Source of the DNA: Dyella_B nitratireducens
GTDB lineage: Bacteria; Pseudomonadota; Gammaproteobacteria; Xanthomonadales; Rhodanobacteraceae
Direction of reading: 5' to 3'
DNA: 64,000 nt
NCBI RefSeq assembly: GCF_049532905.1
Contig: NZ_CP064032.1
Location: 1 to 64,000, forward strand
Below, piece by piece: positions 1 to 6,340 of the stretch. Below the pieces are notes generated by a model, which worked only from the letters and a program-made list of their open reading frames with translations, ran no database searches and was not told the origin of the DNA. Both the position numbers and the translations under genes were made by a program. The stretch's first letter is position 1. Every line of letters starts with the position of its first letter.

Positions 1-62
1 TCGCACCCCAACCTACGCCAGGACCACGAACGCTAAGCAACTGGCATTGGCTGAGATTTGGC
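1..62. repeat. Tail of a palindromic repeat element cut by the window edge
   Basis: The first 20 bases are the right arm of the repeat whose arms read GTAGGTTGGGGTGC. The following 40 bases resemble the flank of the element ending at 22744: both run CCTACGCC, then CGAACGC, then AAGCAACT, then GCTGAG. The element therefore has a conserved outer flank beyond its terminal repeat. The remainder lies outside the window. Confidence 0.6.
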
Positions 63-97
63 CCTTTTTACGTAGCATGGCTAAATAGCTACTTAAT

Positions 98-919
98 TTA
101 TGCATTTCCCTCAGACGGAATTTTTTCATATTTGTAGACCATATGATCCTCCGTCATTACTCCCGAGGAAATCTTGAATCCCGTGATTTCCGGAGGCTGA
201 AACGCGTTTTGCGGTCTGTATATTTTGTTGCCGCTGTCGTCAAGATGCCAGCTTGGCTGATAAACTTCTACGCTCGATTCACCATTACGAGTGATATAAC
301 TGGGAAGATCTTCATTATTTCCATCCTTCCCATCGATACGAATTGTGCGAGGAGTGTTGGAGTTATAGGGAGCATAGTCGGGTGGCTGGATGGGTTGAGA
401 GGGCGAAATACCAGGCTGTATTTCTCTGCGTTCATTCGAAAGCTCCCGCACTGCCATCTGTTCCCTGAGCCGGCTAATTGCATCGATATTGCTATCATTA
501 TTTAACGCAGTAACTAAGAGATTAGTGTTCGAGAGACCATGTGCCGCTGCCCATTCCCTAAGTCGACCAATGCCATCCTCTGCATCGATGTTGCTGCCAT
601 TGATGCTAGTGTCACTAATTGCATCATTTAAACTAGACAAAATAGTTGAGCGATTAATGTTATAAGCAGATGACTGATCAAAAGGTGACTTGGATTTTAG
701 AATAATAGAATCAATATATTTATTGATAGCCGAATATGTTTTGATGGATAGATTATCTTTGAAATTACCATCCTCGCCATCAGGGTTTTTTGGATGTAAC
801 ACCGAATTGCCTGACATCACTGAATTGGCCGACGATGGAGAATTATATGCCGTATTATTAGCATTGCCTTCTATAATGGTATTGTTATTTCCGTATACAT
901 TGATGGATATTGTTGACAT
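98..919 (-). CDS. Asn/Ser-rich modular protein, putative non-Sec secreted protein
   Basis: No known family is recognised for the whole 273-residue protein, and no Sec signal or membrane segment is visible. It starts with an Asn-rich stretch (NVYGNNNTIIEGN) that closely matches the start of the protein at 1254, followed by SPSSANSVMSGN at residues 27-38, a variant of a motif shared with the next three genes. A short SPFDQ motif follows at 79-83. Residues about 109-131 and 142-162 form an internal repeat (NIDA..I.RLRE...LSN). Residues about 212-268 resemble the C-terminal module of the protease at 4626, with a pattern of paired valines, P-x-W, RP, a P-x-I-x-G turn and a Tyr-rich end. Start codon at 919 has AAGGA upstream. 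The gene is divergent from 1254 with a matched promoter box. Function unknown; a secreted effector is an inference. Confidence 0.75.
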   Translation of the reverse strand: MSTISINVYGNNNTIIEGNANNTAYNSPSSANSVMSGNSVLHPKNPDGEDGNFKDNLSIKTYSAINKYIDSIILKSKSPFDQSSAYNINRSTILSSLNDAISDTSINGSNIDAEDGIGRLREWAAAHGLSNTNLLVTALNNDSNIDAISRLREQMAVRELSNERREIQPGISPSQPIQPPDYAPYNSNTPRTIRIDGKDGNNEDLPSYITRNGESSVEVYQPSWHLDDSGNKIYRPQNAFQPPEITGFKISSGVMTEDHMVYKYEKIPSEGNA

Positions 920-989
920 GGATGGTCCTTGCTATGTTTCTATATATTCTGTGAAGAAATGTATAGATATCATCCCTTCTTTGGTTACA

Positions 990-1040
990 AACTCATGTTG
1001 TCATGATCGGCATGTTTACGTGGTGATATATATTTATCGA
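990..1040 (-). promoter_or_regulatory. AT-rich promoter box, copy 1
   Basis: Read on the minus strand, this begins CGATAAATATATATCACC and continues ACGTAAACATGCCGATCATG. The core ATATCACCA(C)GTAA recurs at 1129 (plus) and 2471 (plus), upstream of genes encoding motif-sharing proteins. It lies about 70 bases before the start codon at 919. It could be a regulator site or an extended promoter; no known operator is recognised. Confidence 0.5.
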
Positions 1041-1128
1041 TCTGCCTCAATTTGACGTGCATCCGCTTCAAGTTGAAGTTCTTCTGTTCGTCATGGCATA
1101 GGGCTGACGCTGCTCTCGCTGCGATCTC

Positions 1129-1180
1129 CGATATATACATATCACCACGTAAGCATATCGACATTGATAACTTCAATTTG
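1129..1180 (+). promoter_or_regulatory. AT-rich promoter box, copy 2
   Basis: The plus strand begins CGATATATACATATCACC and continues ACGTAAGCATATCGAC. It is nearly an exact inverted copy of the box at 990-1040, so the two form a divergent pair about 90 bases apart. It lies about 75 bases upstream of the start codon at 1254. Confidence 0.5.
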
Positions 1181-1253
1181 CACTCAAAGTGCCATTTGTA
1201 TAGTCATTTTATTCAACTATTAAAAGTACATGAAAAATATAAAGTGGTGACCT

Positions 1254-1553
1254 ATGGTAATTCAAGGCATGAATGTAACGGGTAGTAACAATACCATCAT
1301 CGAGGGTAGTGGTAATCATACTAACAATAATTCTCCAACGTCTGACAATAGCGGAGCATCAGGCAATTATGGAGCGTCAGGCAATACGTCGCCAATCGTT
1401 CCAACAACATCCCCTGCCTTTCCAGCTCCAGAGCCGGTTGCGAGAGAGGAGCAGCAGAAGAGTGGAGATGAAGGCAGATCGATCATGCAAGCACTGAGCG
1501 AATTTGCCACTGGAAAAATTAGCGGGAGAAAAGGTAGTGGGGCATCTACTTAA
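1254..1553 (+). CDS. Small Asn/Ser/Gly-rich protein with SGASGN repeats
   Basis: A 99-residue protein with no recognised fold. It opens with GSNNTIIEGSGN, nearly the same as the divergent protein at 98-919, then NNNSPTSDNSGASGNYGASGN, a doubled version of the shared SGASGN motif. The rest is Pro-rich and then charged. There is no signal peptide. GTGGTGA precedes the ATG. The reading frame stays protein-like after the TAA (see 1554-1763), so the present protein may be a truncated form of a longer ancestor. Possibly cotranscribed with 1829. Confidence 0.65.
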   Translation: MVIQGMNVTGSNNTIIEGSGNHTNNNSPTSDNSGASGNYGASGNTSPIVPTTSPAFPAPEPVAREEQQKSGDEGRSIMQALSEFATGKISGRKGSGAST

Positions 1554-1763
1554 GGATATTGGAACGAAAACAGCTTCTAGTACTACACAGATGCTTATCT
1601 AGCGAATTTCATCGACAACAAAAGCATCCGGTTTCAATCCTACCGGATGGAGACTTGGTTTCCAAACGAGTGGCTGGAAAAGCTAAATGCTCCCGTCACA
1701 ACGGCTTGGTTGGTGGCTATCAGGCAAAATGGCCAGCGCTTCCCCGGCTTGCTAAACATGTGA
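1554..1763 (+). pseudogene. In-frame continuation of the 1254 gene after nonsense codons
   Basis: In the same frame as the 1254 gene, after TAA at 1551-1553, the sequence reads GYWNENSF, a TAG at 1578-1580, and then about 60 open codons to TGA at 1761. The product is rich in Trp, Tyr and Phe (YYTDAYLANFIDNK, METWFPNEWLEKLN, WLVAIRQNGQRFPG). The composition looks like a folded C-terminal domain lost through two nonsense mutations. A chance open frame cannot be excluded. Confidence 0.35.
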
Positions 1764-1828
1764 ATCTCGAAAAAGATTAAAAAATGTACTTTCTTCTTAA
1801 AGTCGTTAAAATGCAATAGGATTGATTC

Positions 1829-2356
1829 ATGGAGCAAATAAATATTAATATTTATTATAATAATAATTTTTATAATAACGATGAAATTAATAATAACAAT
1901 ATTAGCAGAATTAATAATAGTCAAATTTACAGCCCATCATCGGGAAATTCAGGTACTTCAGGAAATTCAGTACAGCAAGTCTCCCCCTTTGACGATAAGC
2001 ATCGTAATTCAGGGGCATATTTTACTAATGAGAAAAATTTTCCTAAGGCATCTAATAACAATGACTATAGCAGCATTAATTATCCATATCGACAGGCAAT
2101 TCTGGATAAGTCCGATATTTTCACCCATGATGCCCGTGACCTTATAAAGAAAATTAATCGTCCAGGTCCAACATCAGCTGCCGAGGGAAGCTCTCCTATA
2201 TGGAAAGAAAATAAAGAATATCAAGCCGGCGACAGGGTGGTCGCGGGTAACGGTCGAACTTATGTAGCGCTCCGATCGACAATGGGAGAAGGGCCTTGGA
2301 GCTCCGCCGAAGCTGGATATGGGGCTAATAATCCGGCTTGGAAGGTTGATCTCTGA
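1829..2356 (+). CDS. Asn-rich motif protein with a C-terminal chitin-binding-like module
   Basis: A 175-residue protein without a signal peptide. The first 33 residues are extremely rich in Asn, Ile and Tyr, followed by SPSSGNSGTSGN at 35-46 and SPFDD at 52-56. After a polar middle, residues about 122-175 look like a small carbohydrate-binding module of the CBM5/12 type: W at the start, Y..GD.V...G..Y.A in the centre and W near the end. Such modules usually bind chitin or cellulose. The base composition is strongly AT-rich compared with the core genes, which suggests acquisition. The role may be binding a fungal or arthropod surface, but this is inferred. Confidence 0.7.
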   Translation: MEQININIYYNNNFYNNDEINNNNISRINNSQIYSPSSGNSGTSGNSVQQVSPFDDKHRNSGAYFTNEKNFPKASNNNDYSSINYPYRQAILDKSDIFTHDARDLIKKINRPGPTSAAEGSSPIWKENKEYQAGDRVVAGNGRTYVALRSTMGEGPWSSAEAGYGANNPAWKVDL

Positions 2357-2668
2357 GGTGAAATCAATTGAAAAGTGGAGGTAGGGTTGTTTCAGGCAAA
2401 TCCGTGAGGGCCAAAGGAGAAGCACAGCCCCGCTAATGAAGTTACTGCGACCAACAAGCTTTCGTGCTTATATCTATATATCACCAGTAAGAATGTCGGT
2501 CATGGCAACATAAATTCGCGCTCTAAGCGCAATTTACTAAGTTATCGCTAATAGTGACTCGCAGTTAATTTTTTGAGAAAGTTTTGTAATCACTAAAAAG
2601 TATTGGTATAAATCATTTCATCTATTTGATAATTTAAAAAAATCATGTAAACGTAATGAGGTTGTGAT
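2357..2668. other. Intergenic region upstream of the collagen-like gene
   Basis: An AT-rich gap with no gene seen. It contains the third promoter box (2468-2515), placed about 155 bases from the start codon at 2669, and further AT-rich sequence up to it. Confidence 0.5.
2468..2515 (+). promoter_or_regulatory. AT-rich promoter box, copy 3
   Basis: The core TATATATCACCAGTAAGAAT is followed by GTCGGTCATGGCAACAT. It matches copy 1 (990-1040, minus strand) both in the ATATCACCA-GTAA core and in the downstream TCATGxCAACAT, with one base missing between CACCA and GTAA. Confidence 0.5.
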
Positions 2669-4156
2669 ATGGCAATCAAAATAAATGACGTTCACAATAT
2701 ACAATTTCACAGCCCGAGCTCAGGCAATTCAGGGGCGTCAGGCAATACGGACACCGTGGTCGGACAGGAACGAAATGAAGCCGGACAAGGACGGACTGAT
2801 TTACCAGATCCAGCACAACAAGAGATAGATATTCAGCACGTTTCTGATATACAAGTTTTCAGTCCGAGCTCCGGAAATAAAGGAATATCAGGTAATTCAG
2901 GAGTGGAATTCACTTATGCACCAGGAGACAATTCAGGAGGATCAAGCGGTGCATCTACTAACCCGGATGACCGAGGCAGAGGAGGGGTGCCTGAGTTTTT
3001 AACGGGCTGGGGGCTTGGCTTTGGCAAGGGTGTAATTACGAATAAAGTAGTTAATAAAATAAAGCAAATAAAGGAAAATATAACGCCGAGTACCTCTTCT
3101 CCAGCTCCGGCCGTTGTGCAGGGGCCGCCGGGTAAGGATGGTAAGGATGGTGCGCCGGGAGCTACGGGTGGCGTAGGTCCGACTGGATCTACGGGTAGCA
3201 CAGGTCCGACTGGATCTACGGGTAGCTCAGGCCCGACTGGGTCTACGGGTAGCACGGGTCCGACTGGATCTACGGGTAGCACAGGTCCGACTGGATCTAC
3301 GGGTAGCACAGGTCCGACTGGATCTACGGGTAGCTCAGGCCCGACTGGATCTACAGGTGGCACAGGTCCGACTGGATCTACGGGTGGCACAGGTCTGACT
3401 GGATCTACGGGCAGCACAGGTCCGACTGGATCTACAGGTGGCACAGGTCCGACTGGATCTACGGGGGGCACAGGTCCGGCTGGATCTACGGGCAGCACAG
3501 GTCCGACTGGATCTACGGGGGGCACAGGTCCGGCTGGATCTACGGGCAGCACAGGTCCGACTGGATCTACGGGGGGCACGGGTCTGACTGGATCTACGGG
3601 CAGCACAGGTCCGACTGGATCTACAGGTGGCACAGGTCCGACCGGATCTACGGGTGGCACAGGTCCGACTGGATCTACGGGCAGCACAGGTCTGACTGGA
3701 CCTACGGGTCCACGGGGGCCGACGGGATATTACGTGTACCCCACCGAGCCGCCTCCCAAACCTACCGATCCCTATCCCATCAACCCCTCCCGCCCCCGCC
3801 CCCCACACACGACCACAAGCGCCCCCGAGTTCACCAATGGCAAAAGGTATGAGAAGGGCGAGCAGGTGACTCATAACGGCAGCACTTACGAGGCGCAGTT
3901 CAATGTTAAGGATGTTACTCCCGGCAGCGAGTCGGATGATGGCGACTGGAAACTAGTGAGTGCCCCCGCGTTCGACAGTAAGCAAAGGTATGAGAAGGGC
4001 CAGCAAGTGACTTATAACGGCAACATTTATGAGGCGCAGGACAATATCAAGGGCGTTGCTCCCGACGAGCCGGATCAGACCGACTGGAAACCAATGTCCG
4101 GCAATAATCAAGCCCAATCAAACACGCAAAATCAGAATGATGAGGTATCCACTTAA
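2669..4156 (+). CDS. Collagen-like protein with two chitin-binding-like modules
   Basis: A 495-residue protein without a Sec signal. The motif occurs twice, as SPSSGNSGASGN at 15-26 and SPSSGNKGISGN at 65-76, each preceded by a matching Asp/Val/Ile-rich stretch, so an N-terminal unit of about 50 residues is duplicated. Residues about 110-140 contain a Gly-rich and then basic segment. Residues about 152-350 are uninterrupted Gly-X-Y repeats, mostly GPTGSTGST, expected to form a collagen-like triple helix. A Pro-rich linker follows, then two tandem modules (about 392-437 and 438-483), each with RYEKG.QVT.NG..YEAQ and a closing W, as in CBM5/12 domains. A fibrous trimeric binder of chitin-like polymers is the best inference. 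Confidence 0.8.
   Translation: MAIKINDVHNIQFHSPSSGNSGASGNTDTVVGQERNEAGQGRTDLPDPAQQEIDIQHVSDIQVFSPSSGNKGISGNSGVEFTYAPGDNSGGSSGASTNPDDRGRGGVPEFLTGWGLGFGKGVITNKVVNKIKQIKENITPSTSSPAPAVVQGPPGKDGKDGAPGATGGVGPTGSTGSTGPTGSTGSSGPTGSTGSTGPTGSTGSTGPTGSTGSTGPTGSTGSSGPTGSTGGTGPTGSTGGTGLTGSTGSTGPTGSTGGTGPTGSTGGTGPAGSTGSTGPTGSTGGTGPAGSTGSTGPTGSTGGTGLTGSTGSTGPTGSTGGTGPTGSTGGTGPTGSTGSTGLTGPTGPRGPTGYYVYPTEPPPKPTDPYPINPSRPRPPHTTTSAPEFTNGKRYEKGEQVTHNGSTYEAQFNVKDVTPGSESDDGDWKLVSAPAFDSKQRYEKGQQVTYNGNIYEAQDNIKGVAPDEPDQTDWKPMSGNNQAQSNTQNQNDEVST
3172..3705 (+). repeat. Tandem 27-bp repeats encoding the collagen-like region
   Basis: Roughly twenty units of the form GGTCCGACTGGATCTACGGG plus a variable GGTAGCACA-like end encode Gly-Pro-Thr-Gly-Ser-Thr-Gly-Ser/Gly-Thr/Ser. 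Units differ at a few third positions and as GPAG or GLTG variants. Such arrays can change length by slippage or recombination. The array also creates long spurious open frames on the other strand. Confidence 0.9.
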
Positions 4157-4173
4157 GGAGTAGACGTAACCAA

Positions 4174-4200
4174 ACAGCCTCCGGCTCTGCCGGAGGCTGT
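4174..4200 (+). terminator. Strong hairpin after the collagen-like gene
   Basis: A perfect 12-bp stem (ACAGCCTCCGGC with GCCGGAGGCTGT) and a 3-base loop lie 18 bases past the stop codon. No clear T-run follows, so this may be a weak terminator or an mRNA-stabilising hairpin. Confidence 0.5.
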
Positions 4201-4314
4201 GCGCCTGCAATTTGAGTCCGTCAACCGAGTTCAATCGAATGGCTGTCGGTCACGACGACATCCTCTTGTCGGAATATTTAAGTGAATTGAAGGAGTCAAG
4301 CCGGGACTTTGTTG

Positions 4315-4582
4315 CTGAGGTATACCCACGTTTTTTGCCGTCGCTCCGGTAGGAAAATCGAAGTTCACGACAATGCTGTTTCAGAGCGGCTCATCATTCC
4401 GGCGAAGGCCGTTACGTGGAGAGAGTACATGGACGTACCCGGCTTTGAGGAGCGAGGAATCCATCGCAAGTACGAAGCATCGACTCCGGCCTTCGCCGGA
4501 ATGACGATTCGCTTCGAAATGGAATTGAGGCATCCCCCGGATTTTGCCGGTATGGCAGGCAAAAACGTGGGGAAAACTCAGG
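4315..4582. mobile_element. MITE-like palindromic element, class I, copy E1
   Basis: A 268-bp element with imperfect terminal inverted repeats: CTGAGGTATACCCACGTTTT at the left and the complement of AAAACGTGGGGAAAACTCAG at the right. An inner inverted pair (CATTCCGGCGAAGGCC and GGCCTTCGCCGGAATGACG) surrounds a central insert that contains GTGGAGAG, GGAGCGAGGAA and AAGTACGAAGCAT. The left arm carries GAAGTTCACGACAA, a class I mark shared with E3 and E5. It codes for no transposase and ends 43 bases before the protease 1 start codon. Confidence 0.75.
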
Positions 4583-4625
4583 CTCTGATATTGGTTTTGT
4601 TTATAGCAAATAGGCTCATCACCCT

Positions 4626-5675
4626 ATGAATGACGATTTTTCTTACGGATCATCGTTATCGATCCGATCCATGGCTTCAGCAGAAGCACATGAGGTTGAG
4701 CCACCTTTGCTCTTGTCGACTGACCCGAAAGCAGGTCTTTTCAAGGCGGTTGGGCGCTTGCAAGCAGGGAGCGGGAATAGCTTGAGTACGGGCACTTTGA
4801 TTGCTGGATCAGCATCCCCGAATCCAAACAGCCCGGCTTTAATTCTAACCACGCTGCACTCGGCACTTGCCAGCGACTATAAACAATGGCCTAAAGGAGC
4901 CGTTCTGAATAAACCCATAGATGGAAACTTTATCCCGGGCTACTTCAAGGACACACAGCCATCGCACAAACCATATCAGCTTGATCGTATTGTGTATGGC
5001 GACCCCAATAGCGATACGGCTATTGTCAGCCTGAAAGCCACCTACGGTGATTTAAAAAGACTTGGCATCGAGCCCATGCAGTTGGGCTCAACAAAAATGC
5101 ATCCCGGCATGCATGTTGAAATGGCGCATGTGCCACAGGAAGGCATACCTGAGAGTGAGCGATTCATGCGATATTCGACAGGTGTCACGGGTACTGCCAT
5201 CACAAGAAGGAAAGACGATGCTTTGTTTCCTAATGTGGGTACGATGAACCTTTCCGGCGCAAGAAGAGGGTCCTCAGGGGCTGCCGTCATCGCCGGTGGC
5301 AAGGTGGTTGGCGTGTTGTTTGATGGGGAGGAGCATCTTGTGCATGGCGTAAATACTTATTTTTCGCCCATCGATCACTTATTTCCAGTATTGAATGTAC
5401 CACCTGCCGTGCCGAACTCTCGCGAAGTCTTTATTGCTCCGAATACGGGTGCTTTTAAGTACACGCTGCGGCAAGGCCCTGATGCCGGCTGGGATATTTA
5501 TGTCCGTAAAGACGGCGATGTCATAAAGGTGGATAAGCCCCTGTGGCGCAATCAGGGGCAAGGCCGTGAAAATCGCCCCCTTGCACCACCACCGCCGATT
5601 GCCGGGTATCGATATCAAGGGGAAGGCGCCAATAGCGATATTTCGACACTTATCTATGTGCCGGAAGCAGTCTAG
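4626..5675 (+). CDS. Trypsin-like serine protease with a C-terminal shared module
   Basis: A 349-residue protein with a chymotrypsin-like (S1-type) protease domain at about 36-258. The apparent triad is His78 (in TTLHSAL), Asp130 (in NSDTAIV) and Ser217 (in GSSGAAV). Residues about 269-349 form the module also present at the N-terminus of the protease at 19746: APNxGAxxYT, QGPDAxWDI, KPLWRN, GRENRP, IAGYxYQGE, then DxSTLxY. There is no Sec signal; the start is Ser-rich, as in many effector proteins. The gene is bracketed by two MITE-like elements and is alone. Secretion and target are unknown; a protease effector is an inference. Confidence 0.8.
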   Translation: MNDDFSYGSSLSIRSMASAEAHEVEPPLLLSTDPKAGLFKAVGRLQAGSGNSLSTGTLIAGSASPNPNSPALILTTLHSALASDYKQWPKGAVLNKPIDGNFIPGYFKDTQPSHKPYQLDRIVYGDPNSDTAIVSLKATYGDLKRLGIEPMQLGSTKMHPGMHVEMAHVPQEGIPESERFMRYSTGVTGTAITRRKDDALFPNVGTMNLSGARRGSSGAAVIAGGKVVGVLFDGEEHLVHGVNTYFSPIDHLFPVLNVPPAVPNSREVFIAPNTGAFKYTLRQGPDAGWDIYVRKDGDVIKVDKPLWRNQGQGRENRPLAPPPPIAGYRYQGEGANSDISTLIYVPEAV

Positions 5676-5730
5676 GGGGTGCTCCCTTTCCCGTGGACCG
5701 GCATGAGGGGTGAATGTCACGCAAAACCCG

Positions 5731-6038
5731 CGTAGGTTGGGGTGCGAACCCCAACATCGTCATGCTGATCGACACGCCATGTTGGGGTTCGCACCCTGAT
5801 ATATCCCCACGTTTTTCCACCAAAGATCATCGGCAAATCAAAAAAGATAGTTGCAACAGCGCCAGACGCTTTTGCTCGTCATTCCGGCGAAGGCCGGAAT
5901 CCATGGCAAGTACGAAGCATGGATTCCGGCCGTTGCCGGAATGACGACTCGCTCTGAAACAGTATTAACGAGAACTTCGGCTCTCGCCGGAGTACCGGAA
6001 AGCGTGGGGATATCTCAGGGTTCGCACCTCAACCTACG
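5731..6038. mobile_element. MITE-like palindromic element, class II, copy E2
   Basis: A 308-bp element. The outer arms are GTAGGTTGGGGTGCGAACCC at the left and the complement of GGTTCGCACCTCAACCTAC at the right. Nested inside are CTGATATATCCCCACG and CGTGGGGATATCTCAGG, and then the CATTCCGGCGAAGGCCGGAA palindrome. The left part contains its own 63-bp palindrome (5731-5793). The segment about 5804-5880 reappears in reverse complement at about 22600-22680 in E4, so E2 and E4 are the same class in opposite orientation. Confidence 0.75.
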
Positions 6039-6340
6039 GTGACCAGGCAAGACCAAGCCTTACCGTAAATCTGGCCTCTCGCCCTAAACCCGCGCCATGG
6101 AGAGGGAGATAGGTTCGTTTACCGCATTTTTCTGAGTATCAAGCAACGAGGCGCGCGCAAAAAATGTGATCAAGAGACAGGGCCTTCCTTGCCCCTCAAC
6201 GCCGGGCACGTCCATGTGCCCTCCCCGGATGCGTCTGGGCGACGGAGAATGGGCAGCTGAGGTTCGACACTAATCTGGTTGAAATATGCGGATAACGCCA
6301 AGCTCAACGCACGGAAGCTAGATTTGAATGCGAAGCCAAT
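6039..6340. other. Intergenic region before the glycosyltransferase gene
   Basis: About 300 bases with no credible gene. The motif CAGCTGAGGTTCG near 6254 resembles the outer flank of E4 (around 22778), so part of this region may be element flank. No convincing promoter is recognised. Confidence 0.4.

Noticed and set aside
1559..1780. 73-codon plus-strand frame
   Set aside because: It overlaps the more protein-like continuation of the 1254 frame and has no recognisable features or ribosome site.
3172..3705. Possible CRISPR-like array
   Set aside because: The units are contiguous 27-bp coding repeats with no unique spacers.
2914..3874. Long minus-strand open frames of Pro/Val/Asp or Arg/Ser repeats
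   Set aside because: They are mirror images of the 27-bp collagen-coding repeats, without ribosome sites, and have no independent support.
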